From positions 1 through 46,071 of IMG/VR virus record IMGVR_UViG_3300041586_000099: a DNA stretch of 46,071 bases; one strand, 5' to 3'. The stretch's first letter is position 1; every line of letters starts with the position of its first letter. The stretch is from a virus. The translations under genes were made by a program, and so were the position numbers. The notes beneath the pieces were generated by a model. The model had not been told where the DNA came from, searched no databases, and saw nothing but the letters and a program-made list of their open reading frames with translations. Positions 32,729 through 40,461 of this stretch are shown here, piece after piece.

Positions 32729-33322
32729 ATGACGAAGCCCACTCCTACTGCCGCGTTCACCGCCCACACGCTGACCTTAGAGTTGGCCGCCCACAGCCTT
32801 GGTGACCTCTTGGACAGCCTCGCGGTCCTGCGGCAAAAACTCCCCGAAGGTTTCACCCTGTTGGTGAACAGCTACGTCCGGACGCCCGCCAAGGACGCGG
32901 CAGCTTATTCGGTCCAGTGCGACGTCTTGACGGGTGCGACCGGACCGCAAGGCCCGGCAGGCAACACTGGCCCTATGGGACTGCCGGGGACCAACGCCCG
33001 CCCCTATGACAACCGCGACCAACCCGCAACCGAACCCTATCTCGACCCTGAACCCGAAACCCCCGCCCCCAAACCCTATCTCGCGCCTGAACCCGCAGTC
33101 GTTTCCGGCTTGGTCAAGGAAATGACCCCGGACGAAGCCCGCGAAACCGCCATCCGCGAAATCCAAGCCCACTTCGCGCAGCATCCCACTTGCTTCGGAG
33201 AAATCCAAACCATGCAGAAGAAGTATGGTGTGAAGATGTTTGCCGACGTCCCGGACGGGAAGGCGCACGCCCTCTTGGCGGACGTCCGGCTTGTCGTCGG
33301 CGGCGTTGGATTGGACGCCTGA
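32729..33322 (+). CDS. Replication-region protein with a collagen-like insert, function unknown
   Basis: A 197-aa protein. The ATG is preceded by AGGGAACTGAC. Residues 1-67 look globular (TLTLELAAHSLGDLLDSL). Then GATGPQGPAGNTGPMGLPG (collagen Gly-X-Y), a Pro/Glu/Tyr linker with repeats PYLDPEPE / PYLAPEPA, and a compact C-terminal domain (MTPDEARETAIREIQAHFAQ...IQTMQKKYGVKMFADVPDG). The collagen-like section resembles the tail fibre and is unexpected in a replication gene. Cellular role unknown. Confidence 0.6.
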   Translation: MTKPTPTAAFTAHTLTLELAAHSLGDLLDSLAVLRQKLPEGFTLLVNSYVRTPAKDAAAYSVQCDVLTGATGPQGPAGNTGPMGLPGTNARPYDNRDQPATEPYLDPEPETPAPKPYLAPEPAVVSGLVKEMTPDEARETAIREIQAHFAQHPTCFGEIQTMQKKYGVKMFADVPDGKAHALLADVRLVVGGVGLDA

Positions 33323-33325
33323 TCC

Positions 33326-34648
33326 ATGCCCCCAAGCACCCACTCCAGTTTTTCGGCTTCATCTTCCGCTAGGCTTCTGGCCTGCCCCGGATCGTATGAA
33401 CTGGCCCGCCGGGCAGACGACGGCCAACGTAGGTCTTCTGTCTACTCGGCGGAGGGGACGTTGGCCCACGCCATGGCGGAGGCAAGTATTCAGACTGGAC
33501 GTGACCCTTATACGTTCGTCGGGCAGACGCTCTCGGCGGACGGTTTCGCCTACGACGTGGACGACGAATTTGCAGAGGCGGTGGACACCTATGTGTCTTT
33601 CGTCTCGTCCCTGCGGGCGCTTGGCTACATCGTCGTTCTCGAACGTCGGGTAAACCCCCAAGTCCATTGGGCCGGGCTGACCCCGCAACAGATCGAACTG
33701 TTCGGCACCGCCGACTGTATCGCCTACCACCCCGGGTCCAGATCGCTACTGGTTGGAGACCTGAAATTCGGGCGCGGCGTCGCGGTCGAAGCCGGGGGCA
33801 ATACGCAGTTGCGCTACTACGGCGCAGGCGCAGCCCACGAAGACGTCCTGCGTCCGCTCTGTAGGGAAGCAGGCGTCGCCTACAACGGCGTCCAGACCGT
33901 GGACTTGGTGATCATCCAGCCACGCGCCATCCACCGCGACGGCCCCGTCCGGCACGATCACACCACCATGGCCGAACTGCGGACGTGGGCGCGGACGGTC
34001 CTCTATGACGGCGTCGCGGCAGCCCTCGCGGACAACGGCGTGACCCTTTCGGCTGGTTCTCATTGTCGGTTTTGTCCTGCACTTGTGGCCTGCGAAAAAC
34101 CCAAAGAGGTCGCTCTCGAAGTGGCGATAGCGGCCTTCGCCAACGCCACGCCAGAGAACGTGCCAATGGACCTACTCCCGGCGGAGCCTGCCAAGGGCGA
34201 CCCGAACGTCCCCGAGGCACTGGCACTCTCGGACGACGAACTGGCGGCGCTTCTGGACAAGATCACGGTCATGGAAGCATGGGTCCGCGCCATCCAGCGC
34301 GAAGCACATGCCCGGGCGGACGCCGGACGTGCGATAACGGGCTGGAAGCTGGTCAACAAGCGCGCCCTGCGGGCATGGGGGGCCGACGACGACGCGGAGG
34401 TCATGGACGCCATGGCCCGCGCCGGGCTGAACGAAGACGAATACTCCAAACTCAAACCCTTCACGCCTGCACAAGTCGAGCGGCGCGTGGGGGCCAAAGT
34501 CTACGCCGCCGCCGTCGCGCCTCACGTCGTGAAGCGGTCCAGCGGCACCACACTGGCGTCCGAGGGAGACCCCCGGAACCGGATCGCGGCCACACGCAGC
34601 GCGCAAGAAGCCTTCGGGCTGGCGGCGCTTGGCGTCTCTAATCCTTGA
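33326..34648 (+). CDS. DUF2800 Cas4/RecB-like nuclease
   Basis: A 440-aa protein. PD-(D/E)XK nuclease signatures in order: ACPGSYELARR (~19-29), EGTLAH (43-48), GTADC (127-131), GDLKFGRG (144-151, catalytic Asp and Lys), QLRYY (161-165), and a CRFC...C cluster near residues 249-258 like the Cas4 Fe-S region. The C-terminal ~150 residues are helical. DUF2800 proteins sit immediately before DUF2815 SSB in phage replication modules and probably trim DNA ends for recombination. Confidence 0.85.
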   Translation: MPPSTHSSFSASSSARLLACPGSYELARRADDGQRRSSVYSAEGTLAHAMAEASIQTGRDPYTFVGQTLSADGFAYDVDDEFAEAVDTYVSFVSSLRALGYIVVLERRVNPQVHWAGLTPQQIELFGTADCIAYHPGSRSLLVGDLKFGRGVAVEAGGNTQLRYYGAGAAHEDVLRPLCREAGVAYNGVQTVDLVIIQPRAIHRDGPVRHDHTTMAELRTWARTVLYDGVAAALADNGVTLSAGSHCRFCPALVACEKPKEVALEVAIAAFANATPENVPMDLLPAEPAKGDPNVPEALALSDDELAALLDKITVMEAWVRAIQREAHARADAGRAITGWKLVNKRALRAWGADDDAEVMDAMARAGLNEDEYSKLKPFTPAQVERRVGAKVYAAAVAPHVVKRSSGTTLASEGDPRNRIAATRSAQEAFGLAALGVSNP

Positions 34649-34677
34649 AATCCACCACCGACAAGCAGGAGAATACC

Positions 34678-35307
34678 TTGTCTCAAAACGCACTGACCCC
34701 CATCGGGATACTCTACTTCCCCGCCCTGTTCACCGCCAAAGGCAACAGGCAGAACCCGGCCCAAGAGCATCGGTTCAGCACCGTTCTCTTGTTCGATGAA
34801 CTGGCCACCCAGACGACGGCCTACAAGGACATGAAGCTGGCTGCCTTGGCCGCAGTCGCCGCCAAGTGGGGCGACGCCAAGGCGGCGGACGTGCCGTTCC
34901 TCAAGTCGTTGCGCATGCCCTTCCGCCCCGCTGACGAAAAGCAATATGGCGGTTTCGAGGACGGCAAAATCTTCATCAGCCCGTGGCGGTCCGGCAAGGA
35001 CGGCGCGCCCGGCGTGGTCGATCTGCGCGGCACGGTTATCTCCGTCCCCTCGGACGTGTGGGGTGGCCAGCTGGCACGCGCCACGGTCCGGGCGTTCGCC
35101 TACGACAACAACGGGAACAAGGGCGTCAGCTTCATTCTGGAACACGTCCAACTCGTGAAGGCCGACATGCCTCGCCGCGACGGCCAGCAGTCCGCGTCCG
35201 AAGCGTTCGGGTCCGCCGGGGGTATCGACGCGGCGCAGGCCGCAGCCTTGGGCATCGGAGTCACGCCGACCACAAGCCACGACGACAGCGACGATCTGCC
35301 CTTCTAA
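34678..35307 (+). CDS. DUF2815-type single-stranded DNA-binding protein
   Basis: A 209-aa protein. TTG start at 34678 with AGGAG 7 nt upstream; an earlier in-frame TTG overlapping the previous stop lacks such a site. OB-fold-like text: IGILYFPALFTAKGNRQ, FSTVLLFDE, KIFISPWRSG, GTVISVPSDVWGGQLARATV, ending in the acidic tail DDSDDLPF, typical for SSB protein-protein contacts. It follows the DUF2800 nuclease, the usual pairing. It coats ssDNA for the phage polymerase and recombination steps. Confidence 0.83.
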   Translation: MSQNALTPIGILYFPALFTAKGNRQNPAQEHRFSTVLLFDELATQTTAYKDMKLAALAAVAAKWGDAKAADVPFLKSLRMPFRPADEKQYGGFEDGKIFISPWRSGKDGAPGVVDLRGTVISVPSDVWGGQLARATVRAFAYDNNGNKGVSFILEHVQLVKADMPRRDGQQSASEAFGSAGGIDAAQAAALGIGVTPTTSHDDSDDLPF

Positions 35308-35317
35308 GGGCTTCTGC

Positions 35318-35354
35318 ACGGCGGACGCCGCTTGTCCGCCGTGTAGGTTTTGCA
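35318..35354 (+). terminator. Hairpin/attenuator after the SSB gene
   Basis: Perfect 9-bp stem (35318-35326 with 35334-35342), 7-nt loop, then GTAGGTTTTGCAGGTTTTT. It lies within the early operon, 11 bp after the SSB stop, so it likely reduces read-through to the polymerase genes and stabilises the SSB message. Confidence 0.6.
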
Positions 35355-35384
35355 GGTTTTTACCCTACGAAAAAGGCGAACAGC

Positions 35385-35639
35385 ATGCCCCGCACGTCCT
35401 CCAGCCGCACCGACGAACGCGCCAGCGCGGAGCGCCTTGCCAAAGCAATCCGCCTCCATTGGGCGGCACTCGGGCATGAGATTACGGCCACCGTGATCCA
35501 AGGGGCTTACAACGGCGACATAAAAGCAATGTCTTTCCTCATAAAAACAAACCTTATCAACGGCTTACCGCCTGCGTTGGCGCATGCCCCCGAGAACAAA
35601 GAGCAAGGAGCCTCGCATGGACACCCTACCCCCCTCTGA
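35385..35639 (+). CDS. Small early protein, 84 aa
   Basis: ATG at 35385 preceded by AAAAAGGCGAACAGC. The product is basic and helical: ERASAERLAKAIRLHWAALGH, TATVIQGAYNGDIKAMSFLIKTNLIN. Its 3' end overlaps the next gene by 23 bp. No family recognised; small DNA- or RNA-binding protein possible from charge only. Confidence 0.55.
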   Translation: MPRTSSSRTDERASAERLAKAIRLHWAALGHEITATVIQGAYNGDIKAMSFLIKTNLINGLPPALAHAPENKEQGASHGHPTPL

Positions 35640-35985
35640 CCTGATCGAAGGGACCAAGCTGGACACGGGCAAACCCCGCATGGACCTTCTCCCCCCGGAG
35701 TTTCTGTTCGCCACGGCGCAAGTCCTGACGTTCGGCGCGGCGAAATACGCCGACCGGAATTGGGAGAAGGGTATCAAGTTCGGGCGCGTCTTCGCGGCCC
35801 TCATGCGCCATCTATGGGCTTGGTGGGGCGGCGGTGTGCCGACGAACACGTCCTTCCTGTTCGGGGACTTGGACACCGAAACGTCCTACTCGCACCTGTG
35901 GCACGCCTCCTGTTGCCTTGCGTTTCTCGTGACCTACGAAGCCCGGGGCATGCGCGAGTTTGACGATCGGGCGGGCAAGCCATGA
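35617..35985 (+). CDS. dATP/dGTP diphosphohydrolase-like protein (DUF5664 type)
   Basis: A 122-aa protein. The ATG at 35617 has AAGGAG 6 nt upstream. The pattern KPRMDLLPPEFLF, LTFGAAKYADRNWEKG, ALMRHLWAWWGG and YSHLWHASCCLAFLV is that of the all-alpha DUF5664/dATP-dGTP diphosphohydrolase N-terminal family, distantly related to MazG-type pyrophosphohydrolases. Candidate metal ligands are Glu and His residues in the helices. It probably adjusts purine dNTP pools. Encoded two genes before the polymerase. Confidence 0.75.
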   Translation: MDTLPPSDLIEGTKLDTGKPRMDLLPPEFLFATAQVLTFGAAKYADRNWEKGIKFGRVFAALMRHLWAWWGGGVPTNTSFLFGDLDTETSYSHLWHASCCLAFLVTYEARGMREFDDRAGKP

Positions 35986-36344
35986 CCGACACCCCCAAAG
36001 CCTACGTCCAGCCAAACTTGGTCTTGTCAGCCCACGTCCGGCGGCGCTTCAAACTGCGCGCCAACCTGCCGCCCCGCGCGGCGGAGCGCGCCTGCCGTCT
36101 GGCGCTGGAGAAAGGTCTTCATCTGCGGGAGTTGCCGTCGTTCATGCAGCGGAACCTTGCCGGAGCGTTCTTGCGCCACGGCCACAAGGCCCCGCTGGAC
36201 GTGCAGTTTGTGAAGGTCTTCCGGGGTCTGGCGTTCATCTTCTCCATCAAACCCTCCGGGGACTTGTGGGCGATAACCGTCCTCCCCGGATATGAACTGC
36301 CGTCCGACAACGGGGTGATCTACAACGGGCCGGTCTACTCATGA
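35982..36344 (+). CDS. Early protein of unknown function, 120 aa
   Basis: ATG overlaps the preceding stop (ATGA), and its own stop overlaps the polymerase start, so it is translated as part of a tight trio. Sequence: basic helix (LSAHVRRRFKLRANLPPRA) then beta-rich half (VQFVKVFRGLAFIFSIKP, DLWAITVLPGYELPSDNGV). The C-terminal half could be a small RelE-like or SH3-like fold, but no catalytic pattern is secure. Function unknown. Confidence 0.6.
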   Translation: MTDTPKAYVQPNLVLSAHVRRRFKLRANLPPRAAERACRLALEKGLHLRELPSFMQRNLAGAFLRHGHKAPLDVQFVKVFRGLAFIFSIKPSGDLWAITVLPGYELPSDNGVIYNGPVYS

Positions 36345-38425
36345 CCCCGGACGTTGGCGCGAAGCCGGACTGCTTGAGCCTCGATTTCGAGACCGCCAGC
36401 ACCGTGGACCTGCGCCGGACGGGGGCTGCGGTTTACGCCCGGCACCCGTCCACCATGGTTCTCTGCATGGGTTATCGCTTCCCCGGACAGGCCACCAAAA
36501 TCTGGCGGATCGGGCAGCCGTTCCCACAAGAGGTCTGGGACCACGTTGCGAAGCGCAGGCCCGTCCGCGCGTGGAACGCCGGGTTCGAGTTGGAAATCTG
36601 GAACCACACCTTGGAGCGCCAGCTGCGTCCCCACGCGACCCCTCACCAAAGGTTGCGTCCGTTCCCTGAACTGATGATCCAACAGACCTATGACACCATG
36701 GCCGAAGCGGCCTACTACGGCTTGCCGCTGTCACTGGACATGGCCGCGTCCGCTGCGCGCGTGAACGTGAAGAAAGACAAAGAGGGCCACGCCCTCATGT
36801 TGCGCATGTGCCGCCCCCGGAAGACCCACAAGGATGGGACGACGGAGTGGTGGCACGCGAACGATCCGGACAAGTTCGACCGGCTCTGTCTCTACTGCAT
36901 CGGGGACGTGGACGCGGAGTGCGCCATAGGCGACGTCCTCCCGGTCGTCCCCCTCAAAGAGCGCCGCCTCTGGATCGAAGACAGGTTCATCAATGGCCGG
37001 GGCATCGGCGTCGATCTGAACTTGGTCGCCCGTCTGGGGGACTTGGCCATCGCCGCCGTGGGTCTCCTGAACACAGAAGTGAAAGCCCTGACCCGCGGCG
37101 CGGTCCCCACGGTCACGTCCACGGCAGCCCTCTTGGTGTTCGTCCAAAGCCAAGGCTACCCCGAAGACAACCTGCGGAAAGACACGATCGTGAACCGGCT
37201 TGAACATGCGGACTGCGTCGGCGTCGAGCGCGCCGTGTTGCTGGCCCGGCAGGCCGGGGCGCGCACGTCCGCCGCCAAGCTGAAAACCATGGTCAGCGCC
37301 GCGCTGCATGACCGCGCCGGGGGCCACGTCGCGTCCATCCAAGGCATGCTCCAGTATTATGGCGCGTTCCGGACAGGCCGTTGGGCCGGGCGGCTGGTCC
37401 AGTTGCAGAACCTTCCGCGCCCGGTCCTCAAGTCGAAGCAGGTTCAGGCTGCCGTGGATATCATTCTGAACTGGACCCACGACGCCAAGCTGCTGGCGGA
37501 GACGCTGGAACTTCTCTTTGGCGTCAGCGCCATGGAAGTCGTGGCGTCGCTCTTGCGGTCCTGCCTCTGCGCCCGGGCGGGCAAGACGCTGGTGGTCGCG
37601 GACAAGTCCCAGATCGAAGCCCGCGTCCTGCCGTGGCTGGCCGGGCAGGAAGACGTCTTGGAAGCGTTCCGGGTCGGGTCTGATGTGTATGTTCAGGCGG
37701 CGGCTGGCATCTTCCTGCGCACGTTCCCCGACGGGCATATCTACGACAAGGACGATATCCCCGACGACGAACGCCAGATCGGCAAGGTGGCCATCTTGGC
37801 TTTGGGTTTCGGTGGCGGCGTCGGCGCGTTCCAGACCATGGCTGCGGGCTACGGCGTCAAGATCGCGGACGCGGACGCGGACCGGATCAAGGTGGCGTGG
37901 CGTGACAAGAACCCCCGGATCGTGGCGTTCTGGGGCGAACTCGACCGCGCCCTGCGGACCGTGCTGCGTGACCCTTCGCAAGTCGTGAAAGTCGGGGCCT
38001 TCCTGCAAGTGGCCAAGTGGGGCGCGCATGTGATCATCGGCCTGCCCTCCAAGCGGGCGCTGGTCTACCGAGACGCGCGCATGATCCCGTCCAATGACCG
38101 CCCGGGGCAGGACGAAATCAGCTACATGGGTCTGAACCAATACACCAACAAATGGGAGCGCGTCCGGACCTACGGCGGCAAGCTGGCGGAGAACGTCACG
38201 CAAGCCGCCGCCCGCGACTGCATGGCCGAAGTGATCCTCCAAGCCGAAGACGCGATGATCGAAGTCCTGCTGACCGTCCACGACGAACTGATCACCGAAG
38301 CCCCTGACGGGGGCGGACAAGCCCAACTCGACACCCTTCTGGGCTTCATGTCCGTGCCGCCGTCATGGGCCAAGGGCTTGCCCGTAAAAGGGGCCGGGTG
38401 GCACGGGCAGCGATACCGCAAATGA
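36341..38425 (+). CDS. Family A DNA polymerase with 3'-5' exonuclease domain
   Basis: A 694-aa protein. Exonuclease motifs: DFET 15-18 (I), AWNAGFE 77-83 (II), YCIGDVD 185-191 (III). Polymerase: motif A ADKSQIEARVL 419-429 (canonical DYSQIELR has Tyr and Leu where this has Lys and Ala), motif B RQIGKVAILALGFGG 477-491, motif C VHDE 646-649. No 5'-nuclease domain. A compact phage replicase, translationally coupled to its neighbour. The gene order with SSB, nuclease and SNF2 helicase is a known replication module. Flanking nucleotidase genes recall DpoZ-type polymerases, but purZ is absent. Confidence 0.92.
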   Translation: MTPDVGAKPDCLSLDFETASTVDLRRTGAAVYARHPSTMVLCMGYRFPGQATKIWRIGQPFPQEVWDHVAKRRPVRAWNAGFELEIWNHTLERQLRPHATPHQRLRPFPELMIQQTYDTMAEAAYYGLPLSLDMAASAARVNVKKDKEGHALMLRMCRPRKTHKDGTTEWWHANDPDKFDRLCLYCIGDVDAECAIGDVLPVVPLKERRLWIEDRFINGRGIGVDLNLVARLGDLAIAAVGLLNTEVKALTRGAVPTVTSTAALLVFVQSQGYPEDNLRKDTIVNRLEHADCVGVERAVLLARQAGARTSAAKLKTMVSAALHDRAGGHVASIQGMLQYYGAFRTGRWAGRLVQLQNLPRPVLKSKQVQAAVDIILNWTHDAKLLAETLELLFGVSAMEVVASLLRSCLCARAGKTLVVADKSQIEARVLPWLAGQEDVLEAFRVGSDVYVQAAAGIFLRTFPDGHIYDKDDIPDDERQIGKVAILALGFGGGVGAFQTMAAGYGVKIADADADRIKVAWRDKNPRIVAFWGELDRALRTVLRDPSQVVKVGAFLQVAKWGAHVIIGLPSKRALVYRDARMIPSNDRPGQDEISYMGLNQYTNKWERVRTYGGKLAENVTQAAARDCMAEVILQAEDAMIEVLLTVHDELITEAPDGGGQAQLDTLLGFMSVPPSWAKGLPVKGAGWHGQRYRK

Positions 38426-38480
38426 TTTGCATGTTTCGGTTGTTTTGTCGCTTGACAGAACTGTCAAACAAAAGCAGGGT
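38418..38480 (+). promoter_or_regulatory. Promoter/operator upstream of the HD-nucleotidase gene
   Basis: TTGACA (38452-38457), 17-nt spacer, CAGGGT (38475-38480). The -35 box is part of the perfect dyad TTGACAGAACTGTCAA (38452-38467). A second palindrome, GCAAATGATTTGC (38418-38430), covers the polymerase stop codon. This gives the downstream small-gene cluster its own regulated promoter within the long operon. Confidence 0.55.
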
Positions 38481-38521
38481 GTTTCTGTGAACAACCACCA
38501 CCCCGCCCCAGAGGAATTGAA

Positions 38522-39166
38522 ATGAACTGGATGCAAACCCGAGACGGAAAAAAGTGGAGCCTTCTTGCGCCGCGCACGTCGGACGTGGACTTCCTTGAAA
38601 TTGCCCATGCGCTGGCGAATATCCCGCGCTTTCTGGGCCACACGTCCCAACCGATCAGCGTCGCGGAGCATTGCGTCCGCGTTCACGATTGGTTGGTCCA
38701 GCGGAACCACCCGGCCCCCATCTGTCTTCTGGGGCTTCTTCATGACGCCCACGAAGCGTTCATCGGGGATATCACCACCCCTGTGAAAACCGCCCTGATC
38801 TGCCTTGCCGAAGAAAGCACGGTCGCGCGCGGCGGCGACTTGGTTCGTGGCATCCTGAAAGACTTGGCTGCCCGGCAAGACGACGTGATCTTCGCCGCCG
38901 TGGGTCTCCGGACCATGATGCGGCGTGATAAAATCGACTGGAACTTGGCCAAGGCGCTGGTGAAGGAAGCGGACAAGGCGGCGCTTCTGGCCGAGCGGGA
39001 CGCCACCATGGTCAAGTCCCCCGAGCCGTGGGTTGGTTACGAAGTGGCGGACGTGGGCGGCATCAAAGTCCAGTGTTGGTCGCCCGCCGAAGCCTACTTC
39101 GAGTTTCTTTCCCGACTGGCCCCCTTCATCCATGAGGACGACGAACATGTCACTGCCGCAGAGTAA
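38522..39166 (+). CDS. HD-domain 5'-deoxynucleotidase / dNTP hydrolase (YfbR/DatZ-like)
   Basis: A 214-aa protein. The ATG at 38522 has GAGGAATTGAA upstream. HD signature: H50 in ISVAEHCVRVHDW, H74-D75 in GLLHDAHEAFIGDI, and a C-terminal Asp in VKEADKAALL. These metal-binding residues define YfbR-type nucleotidases and DatZ, the dATP triphosphohydrolase of diaminopurine phages. Likely dephosphorylates dNTPs or dNMPs; the exact substrate cannot be told. Located right after the polymerase under a separate promoter. Confidence 0.82.
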   Translation: MNWMQTRDGKKWSLLAPRTSDVDFLEIAHALANIPRFLGHTSQPISVAEHCVRVHDWLVQRNHPAPICLLGLLHDAHEAFIGDITTPVKTALICLAEESTVARGGDLVRGILKDLAARQDDVIFAAVGLRTMMRRDKIDWNLAKALVKEADKAALLAERDATMVKSPEPWVGYEVADVGGIKVQCWSPAEAYFEFLSRLAPFIHEDDEHVTAAE

Positions 39167-39227
39167 CCCCGCCTGCGCATGGCTATGCGCAATCCTCGAA
39201 TTGATGATATCGGAGTGTGACGAATGA
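39147..39227 (+). CDS. Possible 26-aa peptide
   Basis: ATG at 39147 with GAGG 9 nt before; product MSLPQSNPACAWLCAILELM plus ISECDE. Overlaps the HD gene end by 20 bp and its stop overlaps the next start (ATGA). Hydrophobic, with three Cys. Supported only by start context and coupling, so weak. Confidence 0.35.
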   Translation: MSLPQSNPACAWLCAILELMISECDE

Positions 39228-39379
39228 TCACCGACGACGTGTGGCGCGCGCTGATCATGTGGCCCGAGCCAGTGGAAATGGGAACCTACCTGACGCCCGA
39301 GGCGTGCGTGGACGCGGCAACCTACTTCGCAACGCTGGTGGACGTGCTGGTCCTGTGCTTCAAGGTCGTGGCGTCATGA
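39224..39379 (+). CDS. Small protein, 51 aa, function unknown
   Basis: ATG at 39224 with GGAG 8 nt upstream. Product starts MITDDVWRALIMWPEPVEMG and ends in a hydrophobic helix (FATLVDVLVLCFKVVAS). Stop overlaps the next ATG (ATGA). Possibly membrane-associated. Unknown. Confidence 0.5.
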   Translation: MITDDVWRALIMWPEPVEMGTYLTPEACVDAATYFATLVDVLVLCFKVVAS

Positions 39380-39642
39380 GCGCGCGCAAAGCCCCCCGGC
39401 GCGTGAGCGCACGCATATCCTCCGAAGCCCTCGTCTTCCGCATGTGGAGGGAGGCCACGTCCGTGAATTGGGACTGCACCGTCGCGGACCTTGCGGCGGT
39501 GGCCAACTGCTCCCACACCTATGCGTGGAAAATCGCCAAAAAACGGGGGTGGCGCTTGCGGCCCTCTGACCCATTCCCCCACCGCTTCCGACCCCCGGCG
39601 GCGGTGGACCGACAACTTCACTCGAACCTTGAAAGGAACTGA
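39376..39642 (+). CDS. Small basic HTH-like protein, 88 aa
   Basis: ATG at 39376 overlapping the previous stop. Basic N-terminus (RKAPRRVSARIS), then TVADLAAVANCSHTYAWKIA followed by KKRGWRLRP, resembling a helix-turn-helix recognition pattern. Might be a late or operon regulator. No family name assigned. Confidence 0.55.
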   Translation: MSARKAPRRVSARISSEALVFRMWREATSVNWDCTVADLAAVANCSHTYAWKIAKKRGWRLRPSDPFPHRFRPPAAVDRQLHSNLERN

Positions 39643-39645
39643 CCC

Positions 39646-39846
39646 ATGGCCCTCATGCTCTGTTTTGCCTTCCTCTACGCCGGGACGCGCGTAATGCGGT
39701 CCGCGTTTGCGAGACGCCCTTCGTCCGTCAAGCGCCGCGTCCCGTGGAAGCTGATCGCTTGGGACACCGCCAAGTTCGCCTTGGTCTATCTGGTCGTGAC
39801 GGAACTTCTAAAACTGGCGTTCTTCTACATCTGGTCCGCAGGCTGA
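39646..39846 (+). CDS. Small membrane protein, 66 aa
   Basis: ATG at 39646 with AAAGGAACTGACC upstream. Two hydrophobic helices: LMLCFAFLYAGTRVM (~3-17) and KFALVYLVVTELLKLAFFYIW (~43-63), joined by a basic loop (RRPSSVKRRVPWK), predicting a hairpin with cytoplasmic loop. Function unknown; superinfection exclusion or membrane modification are possibilities only. Confidence 0.6.
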   Translation: MALMLCFAFLYAGTRVMRSAFARRPSSVKRRVPWKLIAWDTAKFALVYLVVTELLKLAFFYIWSAG

Positions 39847-39850
39847 CCCC

Positions 39851-40195
39851 ATGTTTGATATGACCCGGCCCTGCAAGACTTGCCCCTTCCGGACCGATCG
39901 GCCCGCGTTCGGGTTCCACCCCGATCGCCTTGCCGAAATCCTCACGGCGGACGCCTTTCAGTGCCACGCCACCGTGGACTATGACGCTTGGGAAGACGGG
40001 GGCGACAAGGCCGGGGCGAAGCCCCAACAGTGCGCCGGACGTATCGCCATGCTCCACCGCGAAGGGGTCGCGGACCAGATCACCCAAGTCGCCATGCGCC
40101 TCCTTGGCTATGACCCCGGCAAGATCAAAAACGACAACGTCTATCCGTCACGCGCGGCCTGCGCGGACGCCAACCAGAAGGAATGTGGACGATGA
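39851..40195 (+). CDS. DUF6283-like Cys-rich protein
   Basis: A 114-aa protein. The PCKTCPFRTDRPAFGF start, FQCHATVDYD and QQCAGRIAMLHREG are the hallmark Cys/His positions of the DUF6283 family, likely zinc or Fe-S binding, found in many actinobacterial and proteobacterial phages. C-terminal extra Cys (AACADANQKEC). Function unknown. Its stop overlaps the next start (ATGA). Confidence 0.7.
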   Translation: MFDMTRPCKTCPFRTDRPAFGFHPDRLAEILTADAFQCHATVDYDAWEDGGDKAGAKPQQCAGRIAMLHREGVADQITQVAMRLLGYDPGKIKNDNVYPSRAACADANQKECGR

Positions 40196-40461
40196 ACGTA
40201 GTAGACTTATTCCCCGTGCCGCCGGTCTCCGGTCCCCCCGAACCCGAGTTGCCGACGGCGAGCCTCACCGAACACCAACGGTCCGTGCTGAAATATATTT
40301 GCCGCCAGCCCGCCATGCGCGACGGCTGGCGGCAAATGCAAGATACGGTTTTCGAGGTCATGTTGGAATACCTGCGCCCGGACCTGACCGAACTGGACCA
40401 CGTCGAAAAGCGCGTCCGGCTGACCCCGGACGGGCTGATCGTGGCGAGGTATTTGCTATGA
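40192..40461 (+). CDS. Last gene of the early operon, 89 aa, probable winged-helix protein
   Basis: ATG overlaps the DUF6283 stop. Sequence: Pro-rich start, then LTEHQRSVLKYICRQPAMRD, TVFEVMLEYLRPDLTEL and KRVRLTPDGLIVARYLL, which has a winged-helix-like layout (three helices then a strand with RLTxxG). Its codons contain a perfect 14-bp inverted repeat (40297-40337). Perhaps a DNA-binding regulator; not identified by family. Confidence 0.55.
   Translation: MNVVDLFPVPPVSGPPEPELPTASLTEHQRSVLKYICRQPAMRDGWRQMQDTVFEVMLEYLRPDLTELDHVEKRVRLTPDGLIVARYLL
40297..40337 (+). other. Perfect 14-bp hairpin inside a coding region
   Basis: ATTTGCCGCCAGCC (40297-40310) and GGCTGGCGGCAAAT (40324-40337) flank a 13-nt loop. 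It codes KYICRQPAMRDGWRQMQD. Perfect stems of this length within a gene are not expected from codon use; it could be an RNA control element or protein site. Confidence 0.75.

Noticed and set aside
36731-38326. 531-codon minus-strand frame opposite the DNA polymerase
   Set aside because: Lies wholly within a gene with complete polymerase motifs on the other strand; composition is that of a shadow frame.
35617-39166. Complete diaminopurine (Z) genome pathway
   Set aside because: PurZ is missing from the window, and the HD and diphosphohydrolase families also occur in phages with normal bases. Kept only as a finding.
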